A DNA stretch of 64,000 nucleotides from Stictocephala bisonia. Lineage: Eukaryota; Arthropoda; Insecta; Hemiptera; Membracidae. Position 1 is the first letter of the stretch; every line of letters begins with the position of its first letter. The translations under genes and the position numbers were made by a program. Of the stretch, positions 37,787-48,110 are shown piece by piece. The stretch is from contig JAQJVL010000084.1 in NCBI GenBank assembly GCA_035578905.1, positions 1,175,941 through 1,239,940 on the forward strand. Direction: 5' to 3'. The notes under the pieces are model-generated. The model made no database searches. It had not been told where the DNA came from and worked only from the letters and a program-made list of their open reading frames with translations.

Positions 37787-38215
37787 ACTAGGAGCAAAAG
37801 TGACGCTTTTTAATACGAGCTCATGTTTAACGGGCGAGGCGGAGCCGAGGTCGGAAAATGAGCGAGGATTAAAAAGCCACTTTTGTTCCATGTGTTGAAC
37901 TATATTTTTTGTCATACTGCACAAATATAAGGTAAATTCTTAGCAAAACTACAGTTTACCACAAAGGTTTTCATCCCATATAGTATTGCCCATACAGCAA
38001 TTTCATTAGTTTGCAGACGATAGTTACAATTTTAAAGCAATTAATAATAAACTACAATAATGTAACAGCTGATTTACTCGTCACCAGCTGACTTTTTGCT
38101 CCTAGGACCAAAAAGTAAGCTGACTTTTTGCTCCTAGGAGTCTAGGATCTAGGAGCAAAAAGAGTCAGCTGGTATCGAGTACATCAGCTGTTTATTCCTA
38201 GGTATAAAAAGAGCC
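37787..38215. repeat. Hairpin cluster built on CTAGGAGCAAAAAG
   Basis: The motif CTAGGAGCAAAAAG or its complement occurs repeatedly. CTAGGAGCAAAAGTG at about 37789 pairs with CACTTTTGTTCC near 37880. CAGCTGACTTTTTGCTCCTA occurs twice in direct order at about 38087-38137, and both pair with CTAGGAGCAAAAAGAGTCAG at about 38150-38170. A further related half follows near 38200 (CCTAGGTATAAAAAGAG). The loop of the first hairpin holds the GC-rich GGGCGAGGCGGAGCCGAGG. Its position 120-550 bp upstream of the transposase ATG suggests subterminal transposon sequence, but this is inference. Confidence 0.7.
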
Positions 38216-38337
38216 TCTTTACGTCCGGAAATCATGTATTGAAATGAGCCGTTTTTAATGCAGTGTGACGAAAAAGCACATTTGATATTCAAATTTATTT
38301 TTAATTTAGTTCATTTTTTTTAGGGAACAGAGGCACA

Positions 38338-39917
38338 ATGGCTAAACGGACGACTTCGCAGGTTCCCTTATTGACATTTTTTAGTAAAGTCAAGAAATCT
38401 GATGCTTCGAATGATAATGATACAATGCCGAAACAGCCAGTTGAGCCAGTTGCAGGGACCTCGAGTGAAATGGAAGCTTCGCCAATAGACAATATTAATA
38501 TTTTTGACAGCGTTGAAGCTAACTGTGATGGTGAAAATACCCTTGATTTAGGAAGGTATCTCAACATCCCTTCTGAAAAAATTGATTCTGAAACAAAATT
38601 AAAACTACTGTGTAATCCGTGGGTACCAGATGCATCTTTTCAATTCCCTACTAGCGGAAAGAGAAATCTAAAATTCCAAAGTCAGTGGCTGCAAAAATTC
38701 CCATGGCTTGTTTATTCAAAAAAGAATGATGGAGCACTTTGTAAATATTGTGTATTGTTTGCAAAGGATACAGCTGGTAAAGGTGGGCATCAACAGTTGA
38801 GATTACTCGTAAAAGAACCTTATAGGAATTGGAAGGATGCCTTGGAATGCTTCAAAAATCATCAGGATAAATGTGTTTATCATAAGGCAGCAATGGAATC
38901 AGGAAGTAACTTCATCAGTGTTGCAAACAACCCTAATCGTGACATAAGAAATCAAGTAGACTTAGCTAGGAAGAAACAAGTGCAGGAAAACCGAGAGATG
39001 CTGGCTTCTATAGTAGATACAATTAAGTTTTGTGGACGGCAGGAACTAGCTTTACGAGGAACCAATGACTCAGGGCCAATAAAGCCAAATGATGAAGAAC
39101 CCTCAGTTAACGATGGGAACTTCAGAGCATTGTTAAGGTTAAGAGTGAAATGCGGGGACCAAAAACTTATTAAACATACTAGAAATATGTCCCTAAATGC
39201 TTCGTACATGAGCCCAACAATACAGAATGATCTGATTGCTATATGTGGAGAAGTAATTCAAAAAGAAATCGTCAAAGATATTGCCAAAGCTGGAGTATTT
39301 TCTATTTTGGCAGATGAAACTGCAGATATATCAGGAACTGAACAGCTTTCTCTCTGTGTACGTTACACAAAACAAGAGGAAACGTGTCATGTGACAAAAG
39401 AAGATTTTTTAGGATTTACACAGCTTAAAGGCACAAATGCCCAATCGATAGCTGATACTATAATTTCATTTTTGTCAAGTCTAGGCCTGGATTGCAAGAA
39501 TATGGTGGGTCAAGGCTATGATGGCGCCTCTGTCATGAAAGGTTCTTTTAACGGAGTCCAAGCTTTGATAAAAAACAGTACCCAGAAGCCCTCTACATAC
39601 ATTGTTGCTCACACTCGTTGAACCTGGCTCTATGTCACTCATGCAACTTACAGAGTGTGAGAAATTGTGTAGGAATGGTCAAGTCGGTGATAAGTTTTTT
39701 CAAAAGCTCCCCTAAAAGAATGGGTTTGCTGAGAGAGAAAATTAAAACAGAAAACCCTGAGTCACAATGGAAAACACTTACATCGATGTGTGAAACTAGG
39801 TGGGTTGAGAACCATAACAGCCTACTTAAATTTCGGGAACTCTTCAAAACAATTATTGCCACCTTGGAAGACCTAAGCAGTGACAAAGACATGGAATCAT
39901 TTAATCAATACTGTTGA
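38338..39917 (+). pseudogene. hAT-superfamily (ZMYM1-like) transposase, frameshifted and truncated
   Basis: The first frame gives 427 codons from ATG at 38338 (context GCACAATGGC, just after a TTTTTTTTAG acceptor-like site). Residues 8-15 (QVPLLTFF) fit the PCNA-binding PIP-box pattern QxxLxxFF. A TTF-type zinc finger spans about residues 110-185 (FPWLVY, then C135 and C138, with a later C179 and H182). A DUF4371-type hAT region runs from about 195 to 410 and includes the acidic motifs LADETADIS (D326) and GYDGASVMKG (D395), the first two positions expected of the RNase H-like catalytic core. The frame is lost near 39590-39605. The downstream frame continues with HSLNLAL, then ETRWVEN, and stops at 39917. 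The remaining C-terminal region, with the third acidic residue and the hAT dimerisation domain, is missing. It is probably a dead or non-autonomous copy. Antisense ORFs over it are shadows. Confidence 0.88.
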
Positions 39918-40160
39918 GTGGTAATGGATTACTGTATCTCTTTGATTTTAATAAAGGTACCAATTAATATTTAATTTTATTCTATTTTTTTATTTTGATA
40001 TTAGGCTATATAAGAAAATTTAAAAATGAAAATAAAATTTCTACTTAAACTAAATAGTTAACATTCTATAATATTATAGGCAAAATTAACATTTATAAAA
40101 TAACCATGAAAATTAGTGTTAGAAGGGTTTAATTTAAATGAGAATCAATATTGTCCTGAC

Positions 40161-40205
40161 CCTGACCTGGACCCCCCCCGAAAATTTTTCCTGGCTACGG
40201 CCTTG
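40161..40205 (-). mobile_element. Likely right terminal repeat of the hAT element
   Basis: On the minus strand this reads CAAGGCCGTAGCCAGGAAAA, then ATTTT, a run of G and TCCAGGTCAGGG. A CA(A/G)GGGCGTAGCCAGG start followed by a G-run is typical of termini of hAT elements with ZMYM1-like transposases. I did not find the matching left end between about 36 kb and the gene, so the 5' boundary is unresolved. The predicted 8-bp target duplicate would start at 40206 (TTTGTTCA). Confidence 0.6.
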
Positions 40206-40476
40206 TTTGTTCATCATTTAAGCTGTTAACTAGTTTAAGTCTGGTTTCTGTTAATTCGTAACTATTAAATATGAATTGCATTATGGTTGAACAGTTTACA
40301 TTCATTCAACTTATATGAAAAAATGATCATTTATCATACTAATTAGATGCAGCAAGTTCAAGATAATAATAATACAATGTTGTATGACATGGCGTTTATA
40401 CGAGTATTCTAATTATTTATAATATTATTATTATAAATTATTTATATTAATATTATAATATTATTATAAATTATTA

Positions 40477-40512
40477 TAGAATATACGAATTATTAATAAT
40501 TCGTATATTCTA
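40477..40512. repeat. 36-bp perfect palindrome
   Basis: Left half TAGAATATACGAATTATT and right half AATAATTCGTATATTCTA are exact reverse complements with no spacer. It sits in an AT-rich stretch with further ATTATAATATTA repeats just upstream (40405-40475). Confidence 0.9.
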
Positions 40513-40734
40513 ACCTTACACTTATCAATTATATTCAAGATTCAAGCATATATTTGTCGAAAACTCTACATTAACTATGACAACGTCAATCACTTACCCA
40601 TATTACAGAGCTGACTTAATTACATGATTCCTACACATTAGTTCCAACATTTATGAAAAACCATATCTAACTCACAAAAGTATTTTTGCAAATATAATGA
40701 ATAAGTTAGAAAACTAGAGCTGTACGACTACAGA

Positions 40735-41253
40735 ATAATAAATACTATATTACTTTATTAAGAAATTACCTTTCTCTTTAAACGGTTAAACAAAGATCTG
40801 ACGAGTCTTTGTTCCCAGAACTATTTTGCATAACAATAAATATAGCCTCCGTTAAACCTAACGGTTGTTAATGCTTATTCCAATAAGTAAAGTACTTTAT
40901 CAACTAAATTATCAAGCAAACAAAATACATCTTGGCAGTCTAGTATATTAAATACTAAACACCACTGTACGTTTGGTTATTTATGTAATAAAGCATACTA
41001 AACATTTTAAAATATTGTCATGAATCTAAAATCATGATAGATGGATAAAATAAGTTCTGTCCGTATTATGGCGTGAGGTTTTTGAAAGGTGCAAAACATA
41101 GTAGATATAAAAATCAGCATAATTATTTTGTTATTTTTAAACATTATGCATAATGTAATATAATCTTATTGAAGTATAATTAACTATGACAAAACGTTTG
41201 ATAAACTAATTGGCCCGTAATGTTGACTAATATTAATTAATTGTAAATTAGTA
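40735..41253 (+). repeat. Right copy of the direct duplication flanking the hAT element
   Basis: Partner of 37003-37425. Shared blocks include ATTACTTTATTAAGAAATTA, GGTTAAACAAAGA, GTTGTTAATGCTTATTC, TAGTATATTAA, GTTTGGTTATTTATGTAAT, AATATTGTCATGAAT and GAAAGGTGCAAAAC. The two copies enclose the transposase and its right terminus. They lack TG...CA ends and are strongly diverged, so an LTR pair is unlikely. Confidence 0.75.
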
Positions 41254-41395
41254 GACAATCTGAGAGTTTCACAATATTTTATAAACATATATATACATAA
41301 ATTATAGGGATTAAGAAACATATATAAAACTGACTGTCCGAAGGTGTCTCATCAGTGACATGACTCATAGTGTTGTCTCAATTAGCCTGCACCAT

Positions 41396-42200
41396 GACAG
41401 TGGGAACCGTTCAGGGCCACTTCAATATGACATTGTCACGGTGATCTGCATAACAACGGCCCACGGCAGCTCCTTCTATGCAAGCCCTTGACAGTAGAGA
41501 CCGTTCACGGCCACTTCAATGTGACATTTTCACGGTGCTTTGCATAACAACGGCTCACGGCAGCTCCTTCTATGCAAGCCCTTGACAGTAGAGACCGTTC
41601 ACGGCCACTTAAATATGACATTGCCACGGTGCTTCGCATAACAACGGGCCACGGCAGCCCATTCTATGCAGCTCCTTGACAGTAGGAATCGTTCACGGCC
41701 AGTTCAACATGTCATTATTACGGTGTTTTGCATAACAACGGGTCACGACAACCCCTTCTATGCAGGGCCTTGACAGTAGAAACCGTTCACGGCTACTTCA
41801 ATATGATATTATCACGTTGCTTTGTATAACAACGGACCACGATAGACTCAAGCTCTTGCCAGTAGGAACCGTTCATGGATACTTCAATGTGACATTGTCA
41901 CTGTGTTTTGAATTACAACGGACCACGATAGACTCAAGCTCTTGCCAGTAGGAACCGTTCACGGCTACTTCAATATTACATTGTCTCGGTGCTTTGCATA
42001 ACAACGGACCACGATAGACACAAGCCCTTGCCAGTAGGAACCGTTCACGGCTACTTCAATATGACATTGTTCGGTGCTTTGCATAACAACGGACCACGAT
42101 AACACACAAGCCCTTTGCCAGTAAGAACCGTTCACGACGACTTCAATATGACATTTTCTCGGTACATTGCATAAAAACAGACCACGATAGTCCCTTCTAA
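41396..42200. repeat. 94/86-bp tandem repeat, 9 copies
   Basis: Unit starts at 41396, 41490, 41584, 41678 and 41772 (94 bp apart) and then at 41858, 41944, 42030 and 42117 (86-87 bp apart), reflecting an 8-bp deletion that spread through the second half. The unit reads GACAGTAGAAACCGTTCACG, CTACTTCAATATGACATTGT and CACGGTGCTTTGCATAACAA. This core is homologous to the 134-bp monomer at 52795-57895. Short ORFs on both strands are incidental. Confidence 0.93.
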
Positions 42201-42540
42201 ACTTCAAACACGTTTTGGCCAACATATATTAAATTCCACACCCTGGATTATGATAATGTACAGAAAATTTGACTTGCTGGTATAAAGAAACTTGACAGTA
42301 AACATCGCGTACTGCTTCAAGGCAATCTAGAGTAAACGCACTTGCACAAAGTAACTTACTGTAAACTTCATACGCAGTTCAGAGCAACTAACAGTACACT
42401 ACTAGTGTACTAGTAGGCTTTTTCTTTGATTGATCAGTTTCCTTTCTTAATCTCTCTTACTGAGCCTCACTTCCACGAGACAGAATTATTAAATCGATTT
42501 ATACCAGCGTTTAACTTATTGTGGCCCACATTAACAGCAT
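42201..42540. other. Spacer, possibly decayed 94-bp units
   Basis: Phrases such as CTTGACAGTAAACATCGCG at about 42290 weakly recall the preceding repeat unit. Otherwise nothing is recognised. Confidence 0.35.
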
Positions 42541-42840
42541 CAGAAACGTGGCCAACTGACTCAGCCTTAAATAATTAACCTATCAAGGCAACTTTTGTCA
42601 ATATGGGTGTCAGCTCTGTTGGTATGTCTACCTACAGTTTCATAGTTTCCTTCAGTGTGACAGCTGCCTATAAATGTGCTTATTAGTGCTTCGTCAGCCA
42701 GGAACACGTGGCCAGCTGACAGAGCCTTCAGTAATTAATTGACCTGACACGGCAATCCTTGTCATTACGGGTGCCAGGTCTTTCAGCGTGTCTCCACACT
42801 TCTCTAATGTTTCTCGGTGTAACAGTTTTCTGTATACATT
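42541..42840. repeat. Diverged two-copy tandem duplication, about 160 bp
   Basis: AACGTGGCCAACTGACTCAG at about 42546 is repeated as CACGTGGCCAGCTGACAGAG at about 42706. Matching downstream blocks are AATAATTAACCT/GTAATTAATTGACCT, GGCAA, TTGTCA, GGGTG and GTCTCC. Copies are substantially diverged. Confidence 0.7.
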
Positions 42841-44477
42841 ACATTCTCTTTAACCACTATACTTTGTTTAGTCCAAAACAACCATTAGCACCTCTATTTT
42901 AGTATTCTATGAAGCATTAATCACCTCTATTTTAGCTTTCACATATCTCAAATACCACCCTAATGAGTTGGAGTAAGCAAATCAGAGTCTAACATTTCAT
43001 TGAAAACATATATTGTTTTAAGGGGGAACATAATTATTCCATGTAATTGTTTCACTAGTCGATGTAAATGTATCACTTCAGAAATTTTAATTAATGCTAG
43101 TTTCCATACAATAAATGAGTTAATGACATTAAAAAGCCAGTTTTCTCCAATACAAAACCCATAATATATTTTCTTGTATTTTGTTTCTAACTAAAAAAAT
43201 AGAGATGCGTTTTAACTAAGAACAAACGCCAACTACATTTCACACTTTAGTTACTAATGTCGTTACAAGCTATGAGCGAAGAGAGTGCAACTAATGTAGA
43301 GAAAACAAACTTGGGGATTTTAAATATAAATAATAGTATGTCAGAAATATGTTATTCTCTGGTAAAAGTAACAATTTGCATTTCAGAACCATAAAAAAAC
43401 TGTATTTGTAGCCTGACAATGTCCATTATTCAACAAGCAGCTAGCTGTGCTTCTGCTACCGTTTCCACAAAGTTTTAGATACACATTGCAGCCAACCACA
43501 TATCAGTTTATAGTTGAGAATGTAAGTAACATCACCATTTGGTGTAAGTAAGATATCACGCCCTAAAGACGGCAGAGGGAATATACGACACGCTAGCCGA
43601 GATATATAATGTCTCCCCACCGAAACTCATATTCATCAAGCACATTACTCAGCAGATACCCATATTTCCCTCCTTATTTTGTTATATAAACAATAAGACA
43701 CAACATTTGAGAACTGTAATAAGCTTGTTTAAATATAACATTGTTAGAAACGATTTTACAATATAGCATGTTTTAGAAAATATTTAACCAAACCAATTAC
43801 TATATCAAAAATATTATCACATTCAGCAATAAATAAAATACTAAAATTGTAACAAAAATTGGAATACAAAGCTTTTTTTAACCCAAAAATGAAATGTTTA
43901 TCAATAGCCTACATGACAAAAGGATAAAATTAACAATATACTAAACTTCAAGTAGAGGAAAAAATCATGGTTTTGAAGTATTTTGACAATTACCGTAAAT
44001 GCGGTAATTGTTAGTACTTCTAATAACTCAAATCTAAGCAATGTATAAAAATGGGGTTCTACCTAGCAAGAATTTTTATCTCCCATTTTTATCTAGCAAG
44101 GAGATAAAAATGGGGTTCTTAAATAAAGATGGAAATCAATTGTACCACAAAGGATGTCACTGAATACATCGAAAAATTGAAAGCCAACATTCTTAGATCA
44201 CACTTAACTTGAAGAATAAAAAATTAGCTCACATTTCGACCGTTACCTTATTTCCTTCATAATTTCCATATAAAGCGTATTCTGTTGCTTTCCTTATAAA
44301 GGCTCCACCTAAATGTTTAAAAGCAAAATTTGAAATGTTTGGCATTGAATAACCTTATTACAATTTTACGTCTTGCATTTTATTGCCGAAATTAAGATTT
44401 CAGTTTGCCATCTGACTTGTCATTACGACAATTCAAGCAAGCTTGAAATTCGGTAAGAACTATGGAACTATATTAAT
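42841..44477. other. AT-rich intergenic stretch with small hairpins
   Basis: No gene recognised. A 10-bp perfect inverted repeat, ACAATTACCG and CGGTAATTGT, lies at about 43986-44011. Near 44046-44120 the phrase GATAAAAATGGGGTTCT and related copies form a local direct and inverted repeat. Confidence 0.45.
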
Positions 44478-44727
44478 AAGAAGACTGACCGAATGGTTCC
44501 CGTAAAACCAGTTTTCTTGTTCGGTGAAATTAACTAGTTTTAACTAGTTCTTGTTATGTTTTCACTAGTTAGCGCCTCTCTCTCTAGCACAAGCTGAAGT
44601 GAGTAGCAACTGACTAAGCTAGTAGTACGCTCAATAGTCGTCCGAGCGCTTATTTGGGACCGTTCACCGCCAGACAGCAGCACAGAGGCGCATCTACAGA
44701 AAATATATTGCCTTGGTCTATCTGTTA
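44478..44727 (+). repeat. Dispersed repeat DR-1, copy 2
   Basis: Partner of 15010-15240. Blocks in order: CCAGTTTTCTTGTTCGGTGA, AGCACAAGCTGAAGTGA, AGTCGTCCGAGCGC and TTATTTGGGACCGTTC. Same orientation. It is followed within about 60 bp by a SINE-B copy. Confidence 0.75.
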
Positions 44728-44783
44728 GTTTCTATTGTCGAGGGTAATAGTAAAGACGTCATTATAGGCGATGAGTGTTACAC

Positions 44784-45025
44784 TTTTTTTTTATAAAAGG
44801 AGAGGTCGATCCTCCTTCTTAACCTTACTCTGCCCATTCCTCATAGACTATTGATCAGTGCGAGGAACTTATTCAGACAGAGTAAGGAAAGAACCTGTAT
44901 AGTAGAAGGTGAATATTACTGATAAAGCTTTCAGTTCAGGCCGGATTCGAACCAGCGCTATCTCTAACCCAAGCTCAAAGTCCTGACGCCTTAGAGCTTA
45001 GACCGCTCGGCCACTGGCTCGCCCT
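44784..45025 (-). mobile_element. SINE-B copy, full length, tRNA-derived
   Basis: On the minus strand the element begins GGGCGAGCCAGTGGCCGAGC and continues GGTCTAAG. This gives an A box (TGGCCGAGCGGTC, 45013-45001) and a canonical B box (GGTTCGAATCC, 44953-44943), together a Pol III internal promoter from a Leu/Ser-type tRNA with a long variable region. The body contains ATCAGTAATATTCACCTTCT and GAGGAATGGGCAGAGTAAGG and ends in a TTTTATAAAAAAAAA tail at 44784. Related copies lie at 12985-13112, 50873-51545 and 59240-59438. Confidence 0.9.
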
Positions 45026-45481
45026 AATAACTTTCCTCATAAGAAAATATTATACTCGTAAATACAGTAAGTAAAGGAAAAGGCTCTAGAGGTTCATTTT
45101 CTGTTAATCCCACACGTAAGACAAGATCACTACTTCTATCAATACTCTAGTACCGACTAAACCTATTGTAACCCTCGATGGCACATTTAATGTGGGATCT
45201 TTTTTTAGTTCCTTTAGCAATAAATTTCAAGATATTAGTTGAAAATCTAGAATAATTTTTCCAGTTTTCACATGACTTATATTTATCACAAACATTTTTT
45301 GGTGTCTAATTTACCAGATCCTTTTATTGCCTGTAGCATGGCAAAAAGAAAAACTTCAGCTATTTTGGTTCTTTTTTTTCTCAAACACTTAAGAGATTTT
45401 TCTTTTAATTAAGCAAAATCTAATATTTTATTACATAAATGTTTATATAAATTTATTTTTATTAAATTCATACGTCCTGAG
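45026..45481. other. AT-rich spacer
   Basis: Unique sequence between SINE-B and the 69-bp array. Nothing recognised. Confidence 0.5.
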
Positions 45482-48110
45482 TAAGGTTACAATCAGGGGT
45501 TTAAGCCACTGCTATCCAACCCCTAGGGAAGAGCACGTGTGCCTGTTCTGTAAGGTTACAATCAGGGGTTTAAGCCACTGCTATCCAACCCCTAGGGAAG
45601 AGCACGTGTGCCTGTTCTGTAAGGTCACAATCAGGGGTTTAAGCCACTGCTATCCAACCCCTAGGGAAGAGCACATGTGCCTGTTCTTAAAGGTCACAAT
45701 CAGGGGTTTAAGCCACTGCTATCCAACCCCTAGGGAAGAGCAGGTGTGCCTGTTCTGTAAGGTTACAATCAGGGGTTTAAGCCACTGCTATCCAACCCCT
45801 AGGGAAGAGCAGGTGTGCCTGTTCTGTAAGGTTACAATCAGGGGTTTAAGCCACTGCTATCTAACCCCTAGGGAAGAGCACGTGTGCCTGTTCTGTAAGG
45901 TTACAATCAGGGGTTTAAGCCACTGCTATCCAACCCCTAGGGAAGAGTACGTGTGCCTGTTCTGTAAGATTACAATCAGGGGTTTAAGCCACTGCTATCC
46001 AACCCCTAGGGAAGAGCACGTGTGCCTGTTCTGTAAGGTTACAATCAGGGGTTTAAGCCACTGCTATCCAACCCCTAGGGAAGAGCACGTGTACCTGTTC
46101 TGTAAGGTCACAATCAGGGGTTTAAGCCACTGCTATCCAACCCCTAGGGAAGAGCACGTGTGCCTGTTCTGTAAGGTTACAATCAGGGGTTTAAGCCACT
46201 GCTATCCAACCCCTAGGGAAGAGCACGTGTGCCTGTTCTGTAAGGTTACAATCAGGGGTTTAAGCCACTGCTATCCAACCCCTAGGGAAGAGCACGTGTG
46301 CCTGTTCTGTAAGGTTACAATCAGGGGTTTAAGCCACTGCTATCCAACCCCTAGGGAAGAGCACGTGTGCCTGTTCTGTAAGGTTACAATCAGGGGTTTA
46401 AGCCACTGCTATCCAACCCCTAGGGAAGAGCACGTGTTCCTGTTCTGTAAGGTCACAATCAGGGGTTTAAGCCACTGCTATCCAACCCCTAGGAAAGAGC
46501 ACGTGTGCCTGTTCTGTAAGGTCACAATCAGGGGTTTAAGCCACTGCTATCCAACCCCTAGGGAAGAGCACGTGTGCCTGTTCTGTAAGGTCACAATCAG
46601 GGGTTTAAGCCACTGCTATCCAACCCCTAGGGAAGAGCACGTGTGCCTGTTCTGTAAGGTCACAATCAGGGGTTTAAGCCACTGCTATCCAACCCCTAGG
46701 GAAGAGCACGTGTGCCTGTTCTGTAAGGTCACAATCACGGGTTTAAGCCACTGCTATCCAACCCCTAGGGAAGAGCACGTGTGCCTCTTCTGTAAGGTCA
46801 CAATCAGGGGTTTAAGCCACTGCTATCCAACCCCTAGAGAAGAGCACGTGTGCCTGTTCTGTAAGGTCACAATCAGGGGTTTAAGCCACTGCTATCCAAC
46901 CCCTAGGGAAGAGCACGTGTGCCTGTTCTGTAAGGTCACAATCAGGGGTTTAAGCCACTGCTATCCAACCCCTAGGGAAGAGCACGTGTGCCTGTTCTGT
47001 AAGGTCACAATCACGGGTTTAAGCCACTGCTATCCAACCCCTAGGGAAGAGCACGTGTGCCTCTTCTGTAAGGTCACAATCAGGGGTTTAAGCCACTGCT
47101 ATCCAACCCCTAGGGAAGAGCACGTGTGCCTGTTCTGTAAGGTCACAATCAGGGGTTTAAGCCACTGCTATCCAACCCCTAGAGAAGAGCACGTGTGCCT
47201 GTTCTGTAAGGTCACAATCAGGGGTTTAAGCCACTGCTATCCAACCCCTAGGGAAGAGCACGTGTGCCTGTTCTGTAAGGTCACAATCAGGGGTTTAAGC
47301 CACTGCTATCCAACCCCTAGGGAAGAGCACGTGTGCCTGTTCTGTAAGGTCACAATCACGGGTTTAAGCCACTGCTATCCAACCCCTAGGGAAGAGCACG
47401 TGTGCCTCTTCTGTAAGGTCACAATCAGGGGTTTAAGCCACTGCTATCCAACCCCTAGGGAAGAGCACGTGTGCCTGTTCTGTAAGGTCACAATCAGGGG
47501 TGTAAGCCTCTGCTATCCAACCCCTAGAGAAGAGCACGTGTGCCTGTTCTGTAAGGTCACAATCAGGGGTTTAAGCCACTGCTATCCAACCCCTAGGGAA
47601 GAGCACGTGTGCCTGTTCTGTAAGGTCACAATCAGGGGTTTAAGCCACTGCTATCCAACCCCTAGGGAAGAGCACGTGTGCCTGTTCTGTAAGGTCACAA
47701 TCAGGGGTTTAAGCCACTGCTATCCAACCCCTAGGGAAGAGCACGTGTGCCTGTTCTGTAAGGTCACAATCACGGGTTTAAGCCACTGCTATCCAACCCC
47801 TAGGGAAGAGCACGTGTGCCTCTTCTGTAAGGTCACAATCAGGGGTTTAAGCCACTGCTATCCAACCCCTAGGGAAGAGCACGTGTGCCTGTTCTGTAAG
47901 GTCACAATCAGGGGTGTAAGCCTCTGCTATCCAACCCCTAGGGATGAGCACGTGTACCTGTTCTGTAAGGTTACAATCATGGGATTAAGCCACTGCTATC
48001 CAACCCCTAGGGAAGAGCACGTGTGCCTGTTCTGTAAGGTTACAATCAGGGGTTTAAGCCACTGCTCTCCAACCCCTAGGGAAGAGCACGTGTACCTGTT
48101 CTGTAAGGTC
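45482..48110. repeat. 69-bp satellite array, 38 copies
   Basis: Monomer TAAGGTTACAATCAGGGGTT, TAAGCCACTGCTATCCAACC, CCTAGGGAAGAGCACGTGTG and CCTGTTCTG. Copies start at 45482+69n, and the 39th start (48104) is in exact register, so there is no net indel in 2.6 kb. A plus-strand frame is open throughout because 69 is 23 codons. It starts at a GTG (45537; the first in-frame ATG is near 45675) and runs about 95 codons past the array to 48392. Each 23-residue unit has C-x2-C-x8-H-C spacing. Variant ATCACGGGT recurs at 46734, 47010, 47355 and 47769, spaced by 4, 5 and 6 monomers. I treat the array as a satellite, not a gene. Confidence 0.96.

Noticed and set aside
38301..39892. Antisense ORFs over the transposase (38301-38567, 38952-39209, 39635-39892)
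   Set aside because: Shadow frames of a recognised coding sequence on the opposite strand.
37003..41253. LTR pair of a retrotransposon
   Set aside because: The copies are strongly diverged and of unequal length, lack TG...CA ends, and enclose a hAT transposase and not gag-pol.
44943..45025. Functional tRNA-Leu/Ser gene
   Set aside because: A and B boxes are present, but the sequence runs straight into a SINE body and tail shared with three other loci. There is no independent acceptor-stem closure or terminator.
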